Assembly (NCBI GenBank): GCA_963663635.2 | Contig: CAXXMY010000007.1 | Location: forward strand, 29,353 to 93,352 | Length of the DNA: 64,000 bases | Direction of reading: 5' to 3' | Source of the DNA: Poriferisodalis sp963663635 | Lineage (GTDB): Bacteria; Actinomycetota; Acidimicrobiia; Acidimicrobiales; Poriferisodalaceae | In this document: piece after piece, positions 27,270 to 35,117 of the stretch | Numbering within the stretch: the first letter of the stretch is position 1 | How the letters are laid out: each line of letters begins with the position of its first letter | Notes under the pieces: model-generated | Databases searched by the model: none | What the model saw: the letters and a program-made list of their open reading frames with translations, nothing else | What the model was told of the DNA's origin: nothing | Position numbers and translations under genes: made by a program

Positions 27270-29572
27270 CGCGTTCGCTCCAGGGCGTCGAGCACGGCCT
27301 CCGGGGTGATCGGCAACGCGTCGATCGGTGCGCCGATGGCATCGGCCACGGCATTGGCGACGGCGGCCGCTACCGGGACCACCGGCGGTTCGGCTGCGCC
27401 CTTCGCGCCGTAAGGGCCTGCAGGGTCAGCGTGCTCCATCACGATCATCTCCACCTTCGGCACATCCGCGGCCAGCGGCAGGCCGTGTTCTTTGAACGTG
27501 CGCTGGACGTAGCGGCCGTGATCGAGATCGACGCGCTCGCTCAACGCAAAGCCCAAGCCTTGCGCGACGCCACCTTGGATCTGGCCCGCTATCGCGTCGG
27601 GATGGATGGCCCGCCCGACCTCCTGGCACACCACGTAGCGATCCACCGTCACTCGCCCGGTGACCGGGTCGACGCTGACCTCGGCCTGATGCAGGTGGTA
27701 GGTGGGCGTCGGCCACCCCTTGATCAACATGCCGGTGGCGCACATGGGATCGTGAGGCGGTGTCGGCGTGACATACGAAGCGCCTGCCGCGATCGGTCCC
27801 ACGGACCACGTGGCTGCCTGGGCGACCTGACCGAGCGTGAGGCTCGCGGCAGGCACACCGGCAACCGTCACGACACCGTCCGCGATCACCAGATCCTCGG
27901 GCGCAGCTTCGAGCATCTTCGACGCCTGATCGAGCACCTGGCGCCGGACATCTGCGGACGCGTCGGCGATAGCGCGGCCGACAACGTGCGTGGTGCGGCT
28001 GCCTTGGGATCCAGCGTCGTAGCCGGTGGCGTCGGTGTCGGGCATCGTGACCAGCACCTGATCGGCTGCGAGTCCCAGCGTTTCGGCGGCAATCTGTCGC
28101 AACGCAGTCGCGACTGCTCCCGAGCCGTTCTCCGTGGCCGAGGTGATCACCGTGGCGGTGCCGTCCTCATTCAGCTTCACCGTGGCATGGCCAGGCATCG
28201 GATTGGTCAGCCACACCGCTGCCGCCATGCCGACGCCGCGCAGCAAGCCGTCACCGGCACTGCGCTGAGCTGATTGAAGCGACACGATCTCGCGCCAGGG
28301 CGCCAGCTCGTCGACTCGTTCGAAGGCTCCGCGAAGGATTGACACCTGTTCAAGCGGCTGTCCGTTGCGCATGAGGTCGCCGTCGTGCGCCAGCGACGAG
28401 AGCCGGAACTCCCGTCGGTCACGGCCGAGTGCGTCCGCAATCGCGTCCATGTGGCGTTCGTTCGCGAACACCAGCCACGGTCCGTTCACTCCGCGGTAGG
28501 CACCGGTGGGTGCCGAGTTCGTGTACACGTTTCGGGTCCGGATTCGGGCAGTGCCCACTCGGTAGATTGAGCCGAACACGAACATCGGTATGGCAGACAG
28601 CGCCGGGCCGTTGTTGGCATATGCGCCGCTGTCGGACACGATCTCGACCTCCGTGGCCAGAATCGTGCCGTCTCGCCGCACGGCGGAGCGAACCGATACC
28701 AGCGCGTTGGCCCGGCACGGCGCCACGAGACGCTCTTCGAGTGCACTGTGCTGCATGCGAACCGGCCGGCGGTAGCGCTGGGCCAGCAGCGCAGCAAACG
28801 CTTCAAGGCTGACATCGAGCTTGGCGCCGAAACCTCCGCCGATGTGATGGCCGACTACCCGCACCGCGGATGGCGTCACGCCCAGTATCTGGGCGACCCG
28901 GTCTCGCAGCCGAAACGGGTACTGGTGGGAGACCTCGATGGTGTAGCAACCCGACTCGAAGGTGGCAAGCGCCATCTTGGGCTCCAGATGCGCCTGGTAT
29001 TGACGGGGCGTGCGATATGTGCCCTCCACGACGAGGTCTGCAACCGCGAATGCCCCATCGGGATCACCGGGGTCGTGGACCACTTCGGCCACGACGTTGC
29101 CGTCGCGCCCGATGTCGGCGCCGCCGGCCACGGCGAAGCGATTCCACGCGGGGTGGACCAAGCGCGCACCCGGCGCGAGGGCCCCCTCGGGCGTAGAAAT
29201 CGGCTCGGTCGGCTCAATGTCGGCAGTCACGGCGCTTGCGCCGGCCTTGGCTGCGGTTCGGTTGTCCGCGACCACGATCGCTATCGGTTCTCCCTCGTAG
29301 GCCACGTAGTCGGCGGCGAGCAAGGGGGTGTCTGAAACGATGACCCCAGTGCGCCAATCCGGGACATCCGATGCGGTCAGCACATCCAGCACGCCATCGA
29401 TCCGGAGCGCCACGCGAGTGTCCAGGGCACGGATCTGGCCAGCCGCCACGGGCGATCGTGCAAGCGCAGCCCACAGCATCCCCGGCCGCACGAGATCGGC
29501 GCCGAAGATCGCCTCTCCACGCAGCTTGGCATCGGCGTCGCTGCGGGCAGGGCTGACTCCGAGTGCGCTCAC
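27266..29572 (-). CDS. Xanthine dehydrogenase-family molybdopterin-binding large subunit
   Basis: A 768-residue molybdenum hydroxylase subunit (CoxL/XdhA/NdhL-type). Cofactor-contact loops are visible: GGGFGAKLDVSLE, AYRGVNGP, ATENGSGAVATALRQ, GSQGSRTTHVVG and, near the C-terminus, GAKGAAEPPVVPVAAAVANA with the catalytic Glu. No AYRxxCSF CO-dehydrogenase signature is present, so an N-heterocycle or aldehyde hydroxylase is likely. GTG 29572 overlaps the 2Fe-2S gene stop (GTGA), so the longer upstream reading to 29638 was rejected. Confidence 0.88.
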   Translation of the reverse strand: MSALGVSPARSDADAKLRGEAIFGADLVRPGMLWAALARSPVAAGQIRALDTRVALRIDGVLDVLTASDVPDWRTGVIVSDTPLLAADYVAYEGEPIAIVVADNRTAAKAGASAVTADIEPTEPISTPEGALAPGARLVHPAWNRFAVAGGADIGRDGNVVAEVVHDPGDPDGAFAVADLVVEGTYRTPRQYQAHLEPKMALATFESGCYTIEVSHQYPFRLRDRVAQILGVTPSAVRVVGHHIGGGFGAKLDVSLEAFAALLAQRYRRPVRMQHSALEERLVAPCRANALVSVRSAVRRDGTILATEVEIVSDSGAYANNGPALSAIPMFVFGSIYRVGTARIRTRNVYTNSAPTGAYRGVNGPWLVFANERHMDAIADALGRDRREFRLSSLAHDGDLMRNGQPLEQVSILRGAFERVDELAPWREIVSLQSAQRSAGDGLLRGVGMAAAVWLTNPMPGHATVKLNEDGTATVITSATENGSGAVATALRQIAAETLGLAADQVLVTMPDTDATGYDAGSQGSRTTHVVGRAIADASADVRRQVLDQASKMLEAAPEDLVIADGVVTVAGVPAASLTLGQVAQAATWSVGPIAAGASYVTPTPPHDPMCATGMLIKGWPTPTYHLHQAEVSVDPVTGRVTVDRYVVCQEVGRAIHPDAIAGQIQGGVAQGLGFALSERVDLDHGRYVQRTFKEHGLPLAADVPKVEMIVMEHADPAGPYGAKGAAEPPVVPVAAAVANAVADAIGAPIDALPITPEAVLDALERTR

Positions 29573-30060
29573 GACGAGACCGCCCGTGCAGCATCGAGCG
29601 CCGCCTCGACGATCTGTTGGTAGCCCGTGCAGCGGCAAATGTTGCCCGCCAAGGCCCGGCGAACGTCATCCTCGCTGGGTTGGGGCACGTGGTCGAGCAG
29701 CGCAGTGAGCACGATGAGCACACCCGGTGTGCAGTAACCGCACTGCACTGCTGCGTGGTTCACGAATGCCTGCTGCAACGGGGTCAGTTCGCCCGTCCCG
29801 GCAAGTCCTTCCACCGTTCGAATAGTGCGTCCGTTCGCCGAACCCGCTGCCAGGATGCACGACGCTGCCGGCCCGCCATCTACGAGCACCGTGCAGGCAC
29901 CGCACTCGCCTTCTCCACAGGCTTCCTTCGGGCCGGTGAGCCCCAAGCGATCTCGAAGCGTGCCGAGCAATGTCTCGCCTGCACTGACATCGAGCAGGTG
30001 CGCTCGGCCGTTCACCGTGAGCCGGATGGCGACGGTTTGGTCGGATGAGCCGGCGGGCAT
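29569..30060 (-). CDS. (2Fe-2S)-binding small subunit of molybdenum hydroxylase
   Basis: A protein of about 163 residues with the plant-ferredoxin cluster motif ACGEGECGACTVLVDG and the second all-helical cluster domain motif VQCGYCTPGVLIVL ... NICRCTGYQQIV. Both 2Fe-2S clusters are therefore expected, carrying electrons from the Mo site to FAD. ATG 30060 overlaps the FAD-subunit stop (TGATG); GTG 30063 is an alternative. It is coupled to the large subunit by GTGA. Confidence 0.9.
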   Translation of the reverse strand: MPAGSSDQTVAIRLTVNGRAHLLDVSAGETLLGTLRDRLGLTGPKEACGEGECGACTVLVDGGPAASCILAAGSANGRTIRTVEGLAGTGELTPLQQAFVNHAAVQCGYCTPGVLIVLTALLDHVPQPSEDDVRRALAGNICRCTGYQQIVEAALDAARAVSS

Positions 30061-31022
30061 CACTGCCCCGCTCCGACGATCTCGTCGGCACAGCGCTGTG
30101 CGAGCCGGTTCAGCAGACCGGGGAGCACGCGACGGCGGTACTGAGCAATCTCGGTGTGCTCCGGCGCAGCCGCCTGCGCCAGTTCTTCGCCGGCCACATC
30201 AAAGTCGGCGGGGCCACCGTCGATCTGTGTGCTCAGCATGGCCGCCTCCGCCTCCCGAACCCGACGCGGAGACTGACTGCCACCGCACACCGCGACCCTG
30301 GCATCGCTCACGATGCCATTCGGCGTCACCGAGAGCCTCAGCGCCAAGCCCACAACTGCGAGATCCATTGCACTGCGGCGACCCACCTTGAGGTAGCCCT
30401 CAGCGCAGCGGTCGCCGAGCGGCTCAACTTCGACTGAGCGCAACAACTCGGTCGGCCGCAGAACCGTGCCACCGGCCCCCTCGAGAAACTCCTCCAGCCC
30501 CAGGCGCCGGCGCCCTGACTTCGACACCAGTGCCAGCTGGGCATCGGAGATCAGCAGGGCGGGCAGCGTGTCGGCAGTGGGTGCGGCCGTGCACACGTTG
30601 CCGCCCAGCGTGGCCACCGTCTGGGTCTGCCATGCTCCGACGGCTGCGGCAGCCTGAGCCAGCGCCGGCTGTCTCAGCGCAATGGGCGACGCTGTTGCAA
30701 GTCTGCGCAGGGTGACCAACGCGCCGATGCTCGTCACACCGCCAACCTCGGAGACTCCGCGCAACCCATCGATCCCGCCGATGTCGATCAGCGTTGCCGG
30801 CGCCCGCTCGCCGCGCAGGTACTGCGGCATCACGTCGGTCCCGCCCGCCAGGACACATCCCTCGGTGCCCCACCGGCTCAGCTCGTCGACCGCATCGGCG
30901 ACGTTGCTGGACCCTGCAGAACCGCACGGCAGAACCTCCCCAGCGCCCTCAGTTGGGGTGCCCTCAGTCGGGGCGCCCCTCGATCCGGCGATGGTAACCC
31001 TCACCTGCGCAGAGGACCGCAT
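30060..31022 (-). CDS. FAD-binding medium subunit of molybdenum hydroxylase
   Basis: A CoxM/XdhB-type flavoprotein. FAD-binding loops are CVLAGGTDVMPQYLRGE and VATLGGNVCTAAPTADTLPAL; the C-terminal domain has YLKVGRRSAMDLAVVG. The N-terminus is odd: after ATG 31022 there are about 30 residues (TEGTPTEGAG ...) without similarity to the family, and part of them is encoded by a 34-bp repeat also found at 34.9 kb. The true start could be a later codon near DAVDELSRWG. It is the first gene of the five-gene operon. Confidence 0.82.
   Translation of the reverse strand: MRSSAQVRVTIAGSRGAPTEGTPTEGAGEVLPCGSAGSSNVADAVDELSRWGTEGCVLAGGTDVMPQYLRGERAPATLIDIGGIDGLRGVSEVGGVTSIGALVTLRRLATASPIALRQPALAQAAAAVGAWQTQTVATLGGNVCTAAPTADTLPALLISDAQLALVSKSGRRRLGLEEFLEGAGGTVLRPTELLRSVEVEPLGDRCAEGYLKVGRRSAMDLAVVGLALRLSVTPNGIVSDARVAVCGGSQSPRRVREAEAAMLSTQIDGGPADFDVAGEELAQAAAPEHTEIAQYRRRVLPGLLNRLAQRCADEIVGAGQ
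30915..30948 (+). repeat. 34-bp dispersed repeat, copy 1
   Basis: Differs by one base from 34917-34950. It lies in the 5' coding region of the FAD-subunit gene (read on the minus strand). Copy 2 forms one arm of a hairpin. Confidence 0.6.
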
Positions 31023-31299
31023 CCGCCGAAAACAAGAATGATCGACGGCTGCAGCACCGTGAGCGATCACCACCGTCGTGCCCTCCGTAGTCGCACTTGC
31101 TTTCGGCACGCCTGTCGGAATCGTCGCGATCACCGAGACAAGCATGCAAGCGGCGAGTTGTCAAGCCCGCAATGGCTTGACTGTGGAGGCACGAATGTGC
31201 CGCTCGTGTGTCAAATGTTCAGATGCTTCATGTATGGTCGCTCACTATTCATGCCCTCAGGACCTGCCTGGGTGCGGTGCTCGGAGCGGAGGGGCAGTT

Positions 31300-33534
31300 G
31301 TGTTGAGGGTTGCGGTTCGAGGCAGTCGTGGGTTGGTTGCTGCTGTTGTGGCGTCGTTGTTGGTGTCGGTGTTGCCATTGGGGGGGGGGGTTGCGGGAGC
31401 GCAGCAGGCTTCGGCGGTATTGGCCTTCGCTTCGGGTGCGTCGTTGGCCGATGTGGGCACCGCGGCGTCGTTGGTGGCTTCCGGAGGCGCGGACGCGGTG
31501 GTGCAGGTCGGCGCCGACGGCCTCTCTGATACTGCGGAGGATGTAGTTCGCTCCGTAGCGCCTCAGCGTGCGGTGATCGTCGGGGGCATTTCGGCAGTGC
31601 CGACGTCAGTGCAAGAACGCATCGAGACGCTGTCGCCGGGCGTGAGCATTACGCGGCTGGCGGGCGCCGATCGTGAGGAGACCGCCGTGCTGGCTGCGCA
31701 GATCGCGCTCGCTGGCAAGTCGGATGTGACCGTAGCGCTGGCGAACGGCTGGTCGTTGGCCGATGTGGGTGTGGCGGCGTCGCTGGTGGCTGCGGGCGGC
31801 GCGGACGCGGTGTTGTATACGAACGAGGACGGGCTCAGCGAGGGCACCGCTGCGGCACTGCGGGAGGCGTCGGTCGCGAAGTTGGTGGCAGTAGGCGGCC
31901 TCGCAGCACTGTCGCAGGCCACCGCCGACGCGGCGCAAGCGGCCGCGGGCGTGTCGGCACCCCAACGGCTCAGCGGCGACACACGGGTAGAAACCGCTGC
32001 ACGCGTGGCACGCTCCGCGGCCGGCGACTGCACCGACACCGTCGTGGCGGCGAACGGCTGGTCCCATGCCGACGTCGGAACCGCCGCAACGCTGGTAGCC
32101 GCACTGGAGCACAGCGCTGTGCTGTACGCACAGTCCCCCGACACCGCGGGCGTAGCGACCGTTTCGGCGCTCACGCGCCTGGACCCGGTACGCCTGGTGC
32201 TGATCGGCGACACCGACACCCTTTCCGATTCGCTCGCCGCATCGCTGACACAAGACACTCCACGCGCCCTCACCCGCTACACCGATCCCGCCGACACCAC
32301 AGCACACGCACTCGCAAACAAAGGCACCGCCTGCGAAACCAGCGGCAACAGCACAAGAGGCAGCAGCAGCAGCAGCAGCGGCAGCAGCGGCAGCGGCAGC
32401 AGCGGCGGCAGCGCAAGCGGCAGGGACACTTCGAACGTCCCCCCCCAACAGCCGCCGATTACCAGCCGTCAGACCCAGAACTCGCCCAGGCGGACGGCCT
32501 GCGAGGTGATCGGCAACACGGATCATGTCGGTACTCACGGGTGGGGTCCGAGTACCGAACGCGATGCGTTCACCACGAGCTTCCAGAGCTGCTTCCCTCA
32601 CAACGTGCGCCAGACGCGCACCGGCGCGGGCATCCTGCTCGAATGGGACGCACCCACCGACGGGCACGCCAGCAGCTACGAGATCTACAGGTTCGACGAG
32701 GACGGAGTCGCCGGCGCCGACAACAACAAGGACGAACGCTACAGCATCCAGGCTTGGCCATGGCCAAATACGACCGATCCCCAACCGCCCGATAATCCCG
32801 ACCTTGCCGGCCGCTTCGGCAGGTGCCTCGAGGAGTACCTGCTGGCGGGAAATCTATACTCTGGCTGCGGTGTCGATACGGTAGCCAAGGAACCCATCGC
32901 GACCACGACCGACACCAGCTACTTCGACCCCCGCGGCGTCGTCGCGAGAGCGGGCGCTCGCTGGCGACCGCAACCCGACGCTGGTATTTGTGCCACTGGA
33001 CACGACACGTGCCTGCAACAAGCGCAGCACTTTTTTGTAAACGCTCCAAGTGGTGAAGAACGCCAGCTCATTTACTCACGTGGGGACGAATACGGGACGT
33101 TACCAGGCGTGTATCGGTACTTCGTGGTCGCCGTCGATAGCGGAAGAAACCGCGATCCCTATCCGTGGGGTGCCAGATGCGGCAGCGGGACCGTTGGGCC
33201 CGAGCTCTCGCCCTGCACCAATTTGCTCACATACAGCCCCGGACAGGCCAATATGACGGTCTTGAGAGATAGTCCGGATTCGTTCGAAGTCGATTTTGAT
33301 CTGTCCGATGGCTCGAATCCTGAGTACAATCTGGCGATTAGGCAGCGCGAGACAAGGCAACCGTTTGCTCATACTGTCCAGCACATTGAAGTAGACCATT
33401 GGCACGATAGAGTCCATTGGCCCAGTCAGGTTTGGGATGGCGGGAATTGGTCGGCAGACTGGTCTGACGGCTCATGGGATGGGTATTCGTATCTGGACGT
33501 GTCGATGCCCGGCGTCGACTATGGCATGTGGTAA
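31300..33534 (+). CDS. CWB2-repeat surface protein with variable low-complexity linker
   Basis: A 744-residue exported protein. GTG 31300 is preceded by GGAGGGG at 31288-31294. A signal peptide covers about residues 1-33 (VAAVVASLLVSVLPLGGGVAGAQQ). Three cell-wall-binding repeat 2 units follow (SLADVGTAASLVASGG ..., SLADVGVAASLVAAGG ..., SHADVGTAATLVAALE ...), each with an AVIVGG-like strand; CWB2 binds anionic wall polymers. A Ser/Gly tract encoded by AGC-type triplets (about 32358-32420) leads to a Cys-containing C-terminal region including an FN3-like start (ILLEWDAPTDGHASSYEIYRFDEDG). An 11-G run (31380-31390) lies in the signal-peptide codons. The frame ends at TAA 33532 and stays open downstream. 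Confidence 0.8.
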   Translation: MLRVAVRGSRGLVAAVVASLLVSVLPLGGGVAGAQQASAVLAFASGASLADVGTAASLVASGGADAVVQVGADGLSDTAEDVVRSVAPQRAVIVGGISAVPTSVQERIETLSPGVSITRLAGADREETAVLAAQIALAGKSDVTVALANGWSLADVGVAASLVAAGGADAVLYTNEDGLSEGTAAALREASVAKLVAVGGLAALSQATADAAQAAAGVSAPQRLSGDTRVETAARVARSAAGDCTDTVVAANGWSHADVGTAATLVAALEHSAVLYAQSPDTAGVATVSALTRLDPVRLVLIGDTDTLSDSLAASLTQDTPRALTRYTDPADTTAHALANKGTACETSGNSTRGSSSSSSGSSGSGSSGGSASGRDTSNVPPQQPPITSRQTQNSPRRTACEVIGNTDHVGTHGWGPSTERDAFTTSFQSCFPHNVRQTRTGAGILLEWDAPTDGHASSYEIYRFDEDGVAGADNNKDERYSIQAWPWPNTTDPQPPDNPDLAGRFGRCLEEYLLAGNLYSGCGVDTVAKEPIATTTDTSYFDPRGVVARAGARWRPQPDAGICATGHDTCLQQAQHFFVNAPSGEERQLIYSRGDEYGTLPGVYRYFVVAVDSGRNRDPYPWGARCGSGTVGPELSPCTNLLTYSPGQANMTVLRDSPDSFEVDFDLSDGSNPEYNLAIRQRETRQPFAHTVQHIEVDHWHDRVHWPSQVWDGGNWSADWSDGSWDGYSYLDVSMPGVDYGMW

Positions 33535-33588
33535 GCCGACAGCGTATTGCTTCACCTAATCCGCGAACCGCATCTACCGCATCTACTT

Positions 33589-34830
33589 ATGCGGCCGTTC
33601 ATTTTCGACGAGGTGAAAATATTCGCTACGGTGTCATCGACGGACGGGGTTGCTACGTACGTTGAGGTCCCGCTAACTGCCGAGTACCAGGCAACGAAAC
33701 AATTCGCCACCGACCCCTCCAATCCCGAGCACAGCGCGTTGATCTTGCAGCCAGGCCAGTCGATCAACTGGACGGTCTATGCGCAAGTCAAGGCCGGCGA
33801 CGGCCCGTTCGTCGCCGAACTCACTGATCACATTCGGGACTGTGCTGGCGAGGACGGCCTACCTGATGCAGGGCCCGGGGAACCGGCCTGCACTTCGAAT
33901 TACAAGCAGTTCTTCTACTCGGACCAGAACCCCGAGTGCATTTTCGATAGGAGGAGTCCAGACTATGACCAGCTGTGCTACGACGATGCAGGGTTATTGG
34001 AAGAACACGTCATCGACGATTTCAAAGGGGTAGACAGGACGCTGTCCGCCAATTCCGGCCAGACAGACGGCGCGGACATCGCGACGACAGCGGACAAGGT
34101 GTGCTTTGCGCAGTCGTTCACAGTGGGCGAAGACACGGACGGAGGCACGGACGGCTTCCGTCTTACTTCAGTGGAGATCGGCGCGAACGCGGGACCTCTG
34201 CAGATGCCCGCGGTACCCGCGCTACAAGCGCTAGACGAGACGTCCGAGTTTCCCGCGGCAGCCGCGGTACCCGCAGTACCCGCGGTACCCGGAGTGATTG
34301 CGTCGGTCACGATTCGCCCTGACGCCGACGGCGTGCCCCACGGCAGCCAATTCAACCACCTGCACGCGAAGCTGATCAATCCCACCCTCGACCAGGACAC
34401 CGGAACCTTGGAAACCTTCGTCGCGACCGACACCACGCCAGACGCGTTCGGCACCTTGGTCTCGCCGGGGTTCGTCAGGCTCGAAGCCGGTGCCACGTAC
34501 TGGGTGTCTGTGTGCAACCTGGGGGACGTCTTTGACCCCGGCCTGTCGGTCGCAACGACCGCATCAGACGGACACGACCTGAGCGGCTTCGGCGACTGGA
34601 CCATCGGCGACAACGTCTACGTCTACAACAGCGCTGCCACTCCGCCTGGCTGGGCCGCCTTGAGCGACACCGCGTTCGGAACCGACGCCGTTGAGCGCAA
34701 CATGAAGATCAAACTGAACGGCTGGTCCAACACACGCACCGACGGCAAGGCACCCGGGGTCACCGCCTCGGACGGCAGCCAAGTCACCCACCGAGGCACA
34801 CAATCAGGTAGTGCGCACTACAGGGAATAG
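33589..34830 (+). CDS. Exported beta-rich protein, in frame with the upstream CWB2 protein
   Basis: About 413 residues from ATG 33589, in the same frame as the CWB2 gene and separated from it by one TAA and 18 codons. It has no signal peptide. Residues 1-100 (VATYVEVPLTAEY ... INWTVYAQVKAGDG) look like the continuation of an extracellular domain. An Ala-Val-Pro run encoded by GGTACC-rich repeats lies near residue 210. The last 190 residues (ATYWVSVCNLGD ... NVYVYNS) resemble the beta-sandwich seen in actinobacterial surface proteins ending in an ATYWVVV-type block. The best explanation is the distal part of the same surface protein, split by a nonsense codon; a separate gene is possible. Confidence 0.55.
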   Translation: MRPFIFDEVKIFATVSSTDGVATYVEVPLTAEYQATKQFATDPSNPEHSALILQPGQSINWTVYAQVKAGDGPFVAELTDHIRDCAGEDGLPDAGPGEPACTSNYKQFFYSDQNPECIFDRRSPDYDQLCYDDAGLLEEHVIDDFKGVDRTLSANSGQTDGADIATTADKVCFAQSFTVGEDTDGGTDGFRLTSVEIGANAGPLQMPAVPALQALDETSEFPAAAAVPAVPAVPGVIASVTIRPDADGVPHGSQFNHLHAKLINPTLDQDTGTLETFVATDTTPDAFGTLVSPGFVRLEAGATYWVSVCNLGDVFDPGLSVATTASDGHDLSGFGDWTIGDNVYVYNSAATPPGWAALSDTAFGTDAVERNMKIKLNGWSNTRTDGKAPGVTASDGSQVTHRGTQSGSAHYRE

Positions 34831-34896
34831 CAGTACGCGAGCCATCAAGCTCCGCTGTTCGGCTCGGTTGCTCGGTTGCTCGTCGGCTATTCGTCT

Positions 34897-34932
34897 GCCG
34901 TGCAGTTCTGCCGTGATGCAGAACTGCACGGC
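34897..34932. terminator. Strong hairpin between convergent genes
   Basis: Perfect 15-bp arms GCCGTGCAGTTCTGC / GCAGAACTGCACGGC with a CGTGAT loop, located between the ends of the plus-strand surface gene (34830) and the minus-strand LRR gene (35118). No T-run follows, so it may be a bidirectional hairpin terminator or a mobile repeat. The rest of 34831-35117 holds no gene I can support. Confidence 0.5.
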
Positions 34933-34950
34933 AGAACCTCCCCAGCGCCC
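34917..34950 (+). repeat. 34-bp dispersed repeat, copy 2
   Basis: One mismatch to 30915-30948. Its first 16 bases overlap the right arm of the hairpin at 34897-34932. Confidence 0.6.
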
Positions 34951-35117
34951 CTCGTCGCCTTGTCCTCAATCGGGGCGATGGCAACCCCGGTCTCAAGTCA
35001 CGCTGCCACGCCGCTCGATCAGCTTCGCCCAACGCTCGCTTCACTGCGGCGGACACGCCCTCGCGCGCTGCAGCCGAAACGTTGACCTGCAGCAGCTGCG
35101 CTCGCGGCGATCTCCTC

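Noticed and set aside
34200..34300. GGTACC-rich repeats as a restriction-avoidance or regulatory cluster
   Set aside because: They encode an in-frame Ala-Val-Pro run in the exported protein; nothing indicates a regulatory role.
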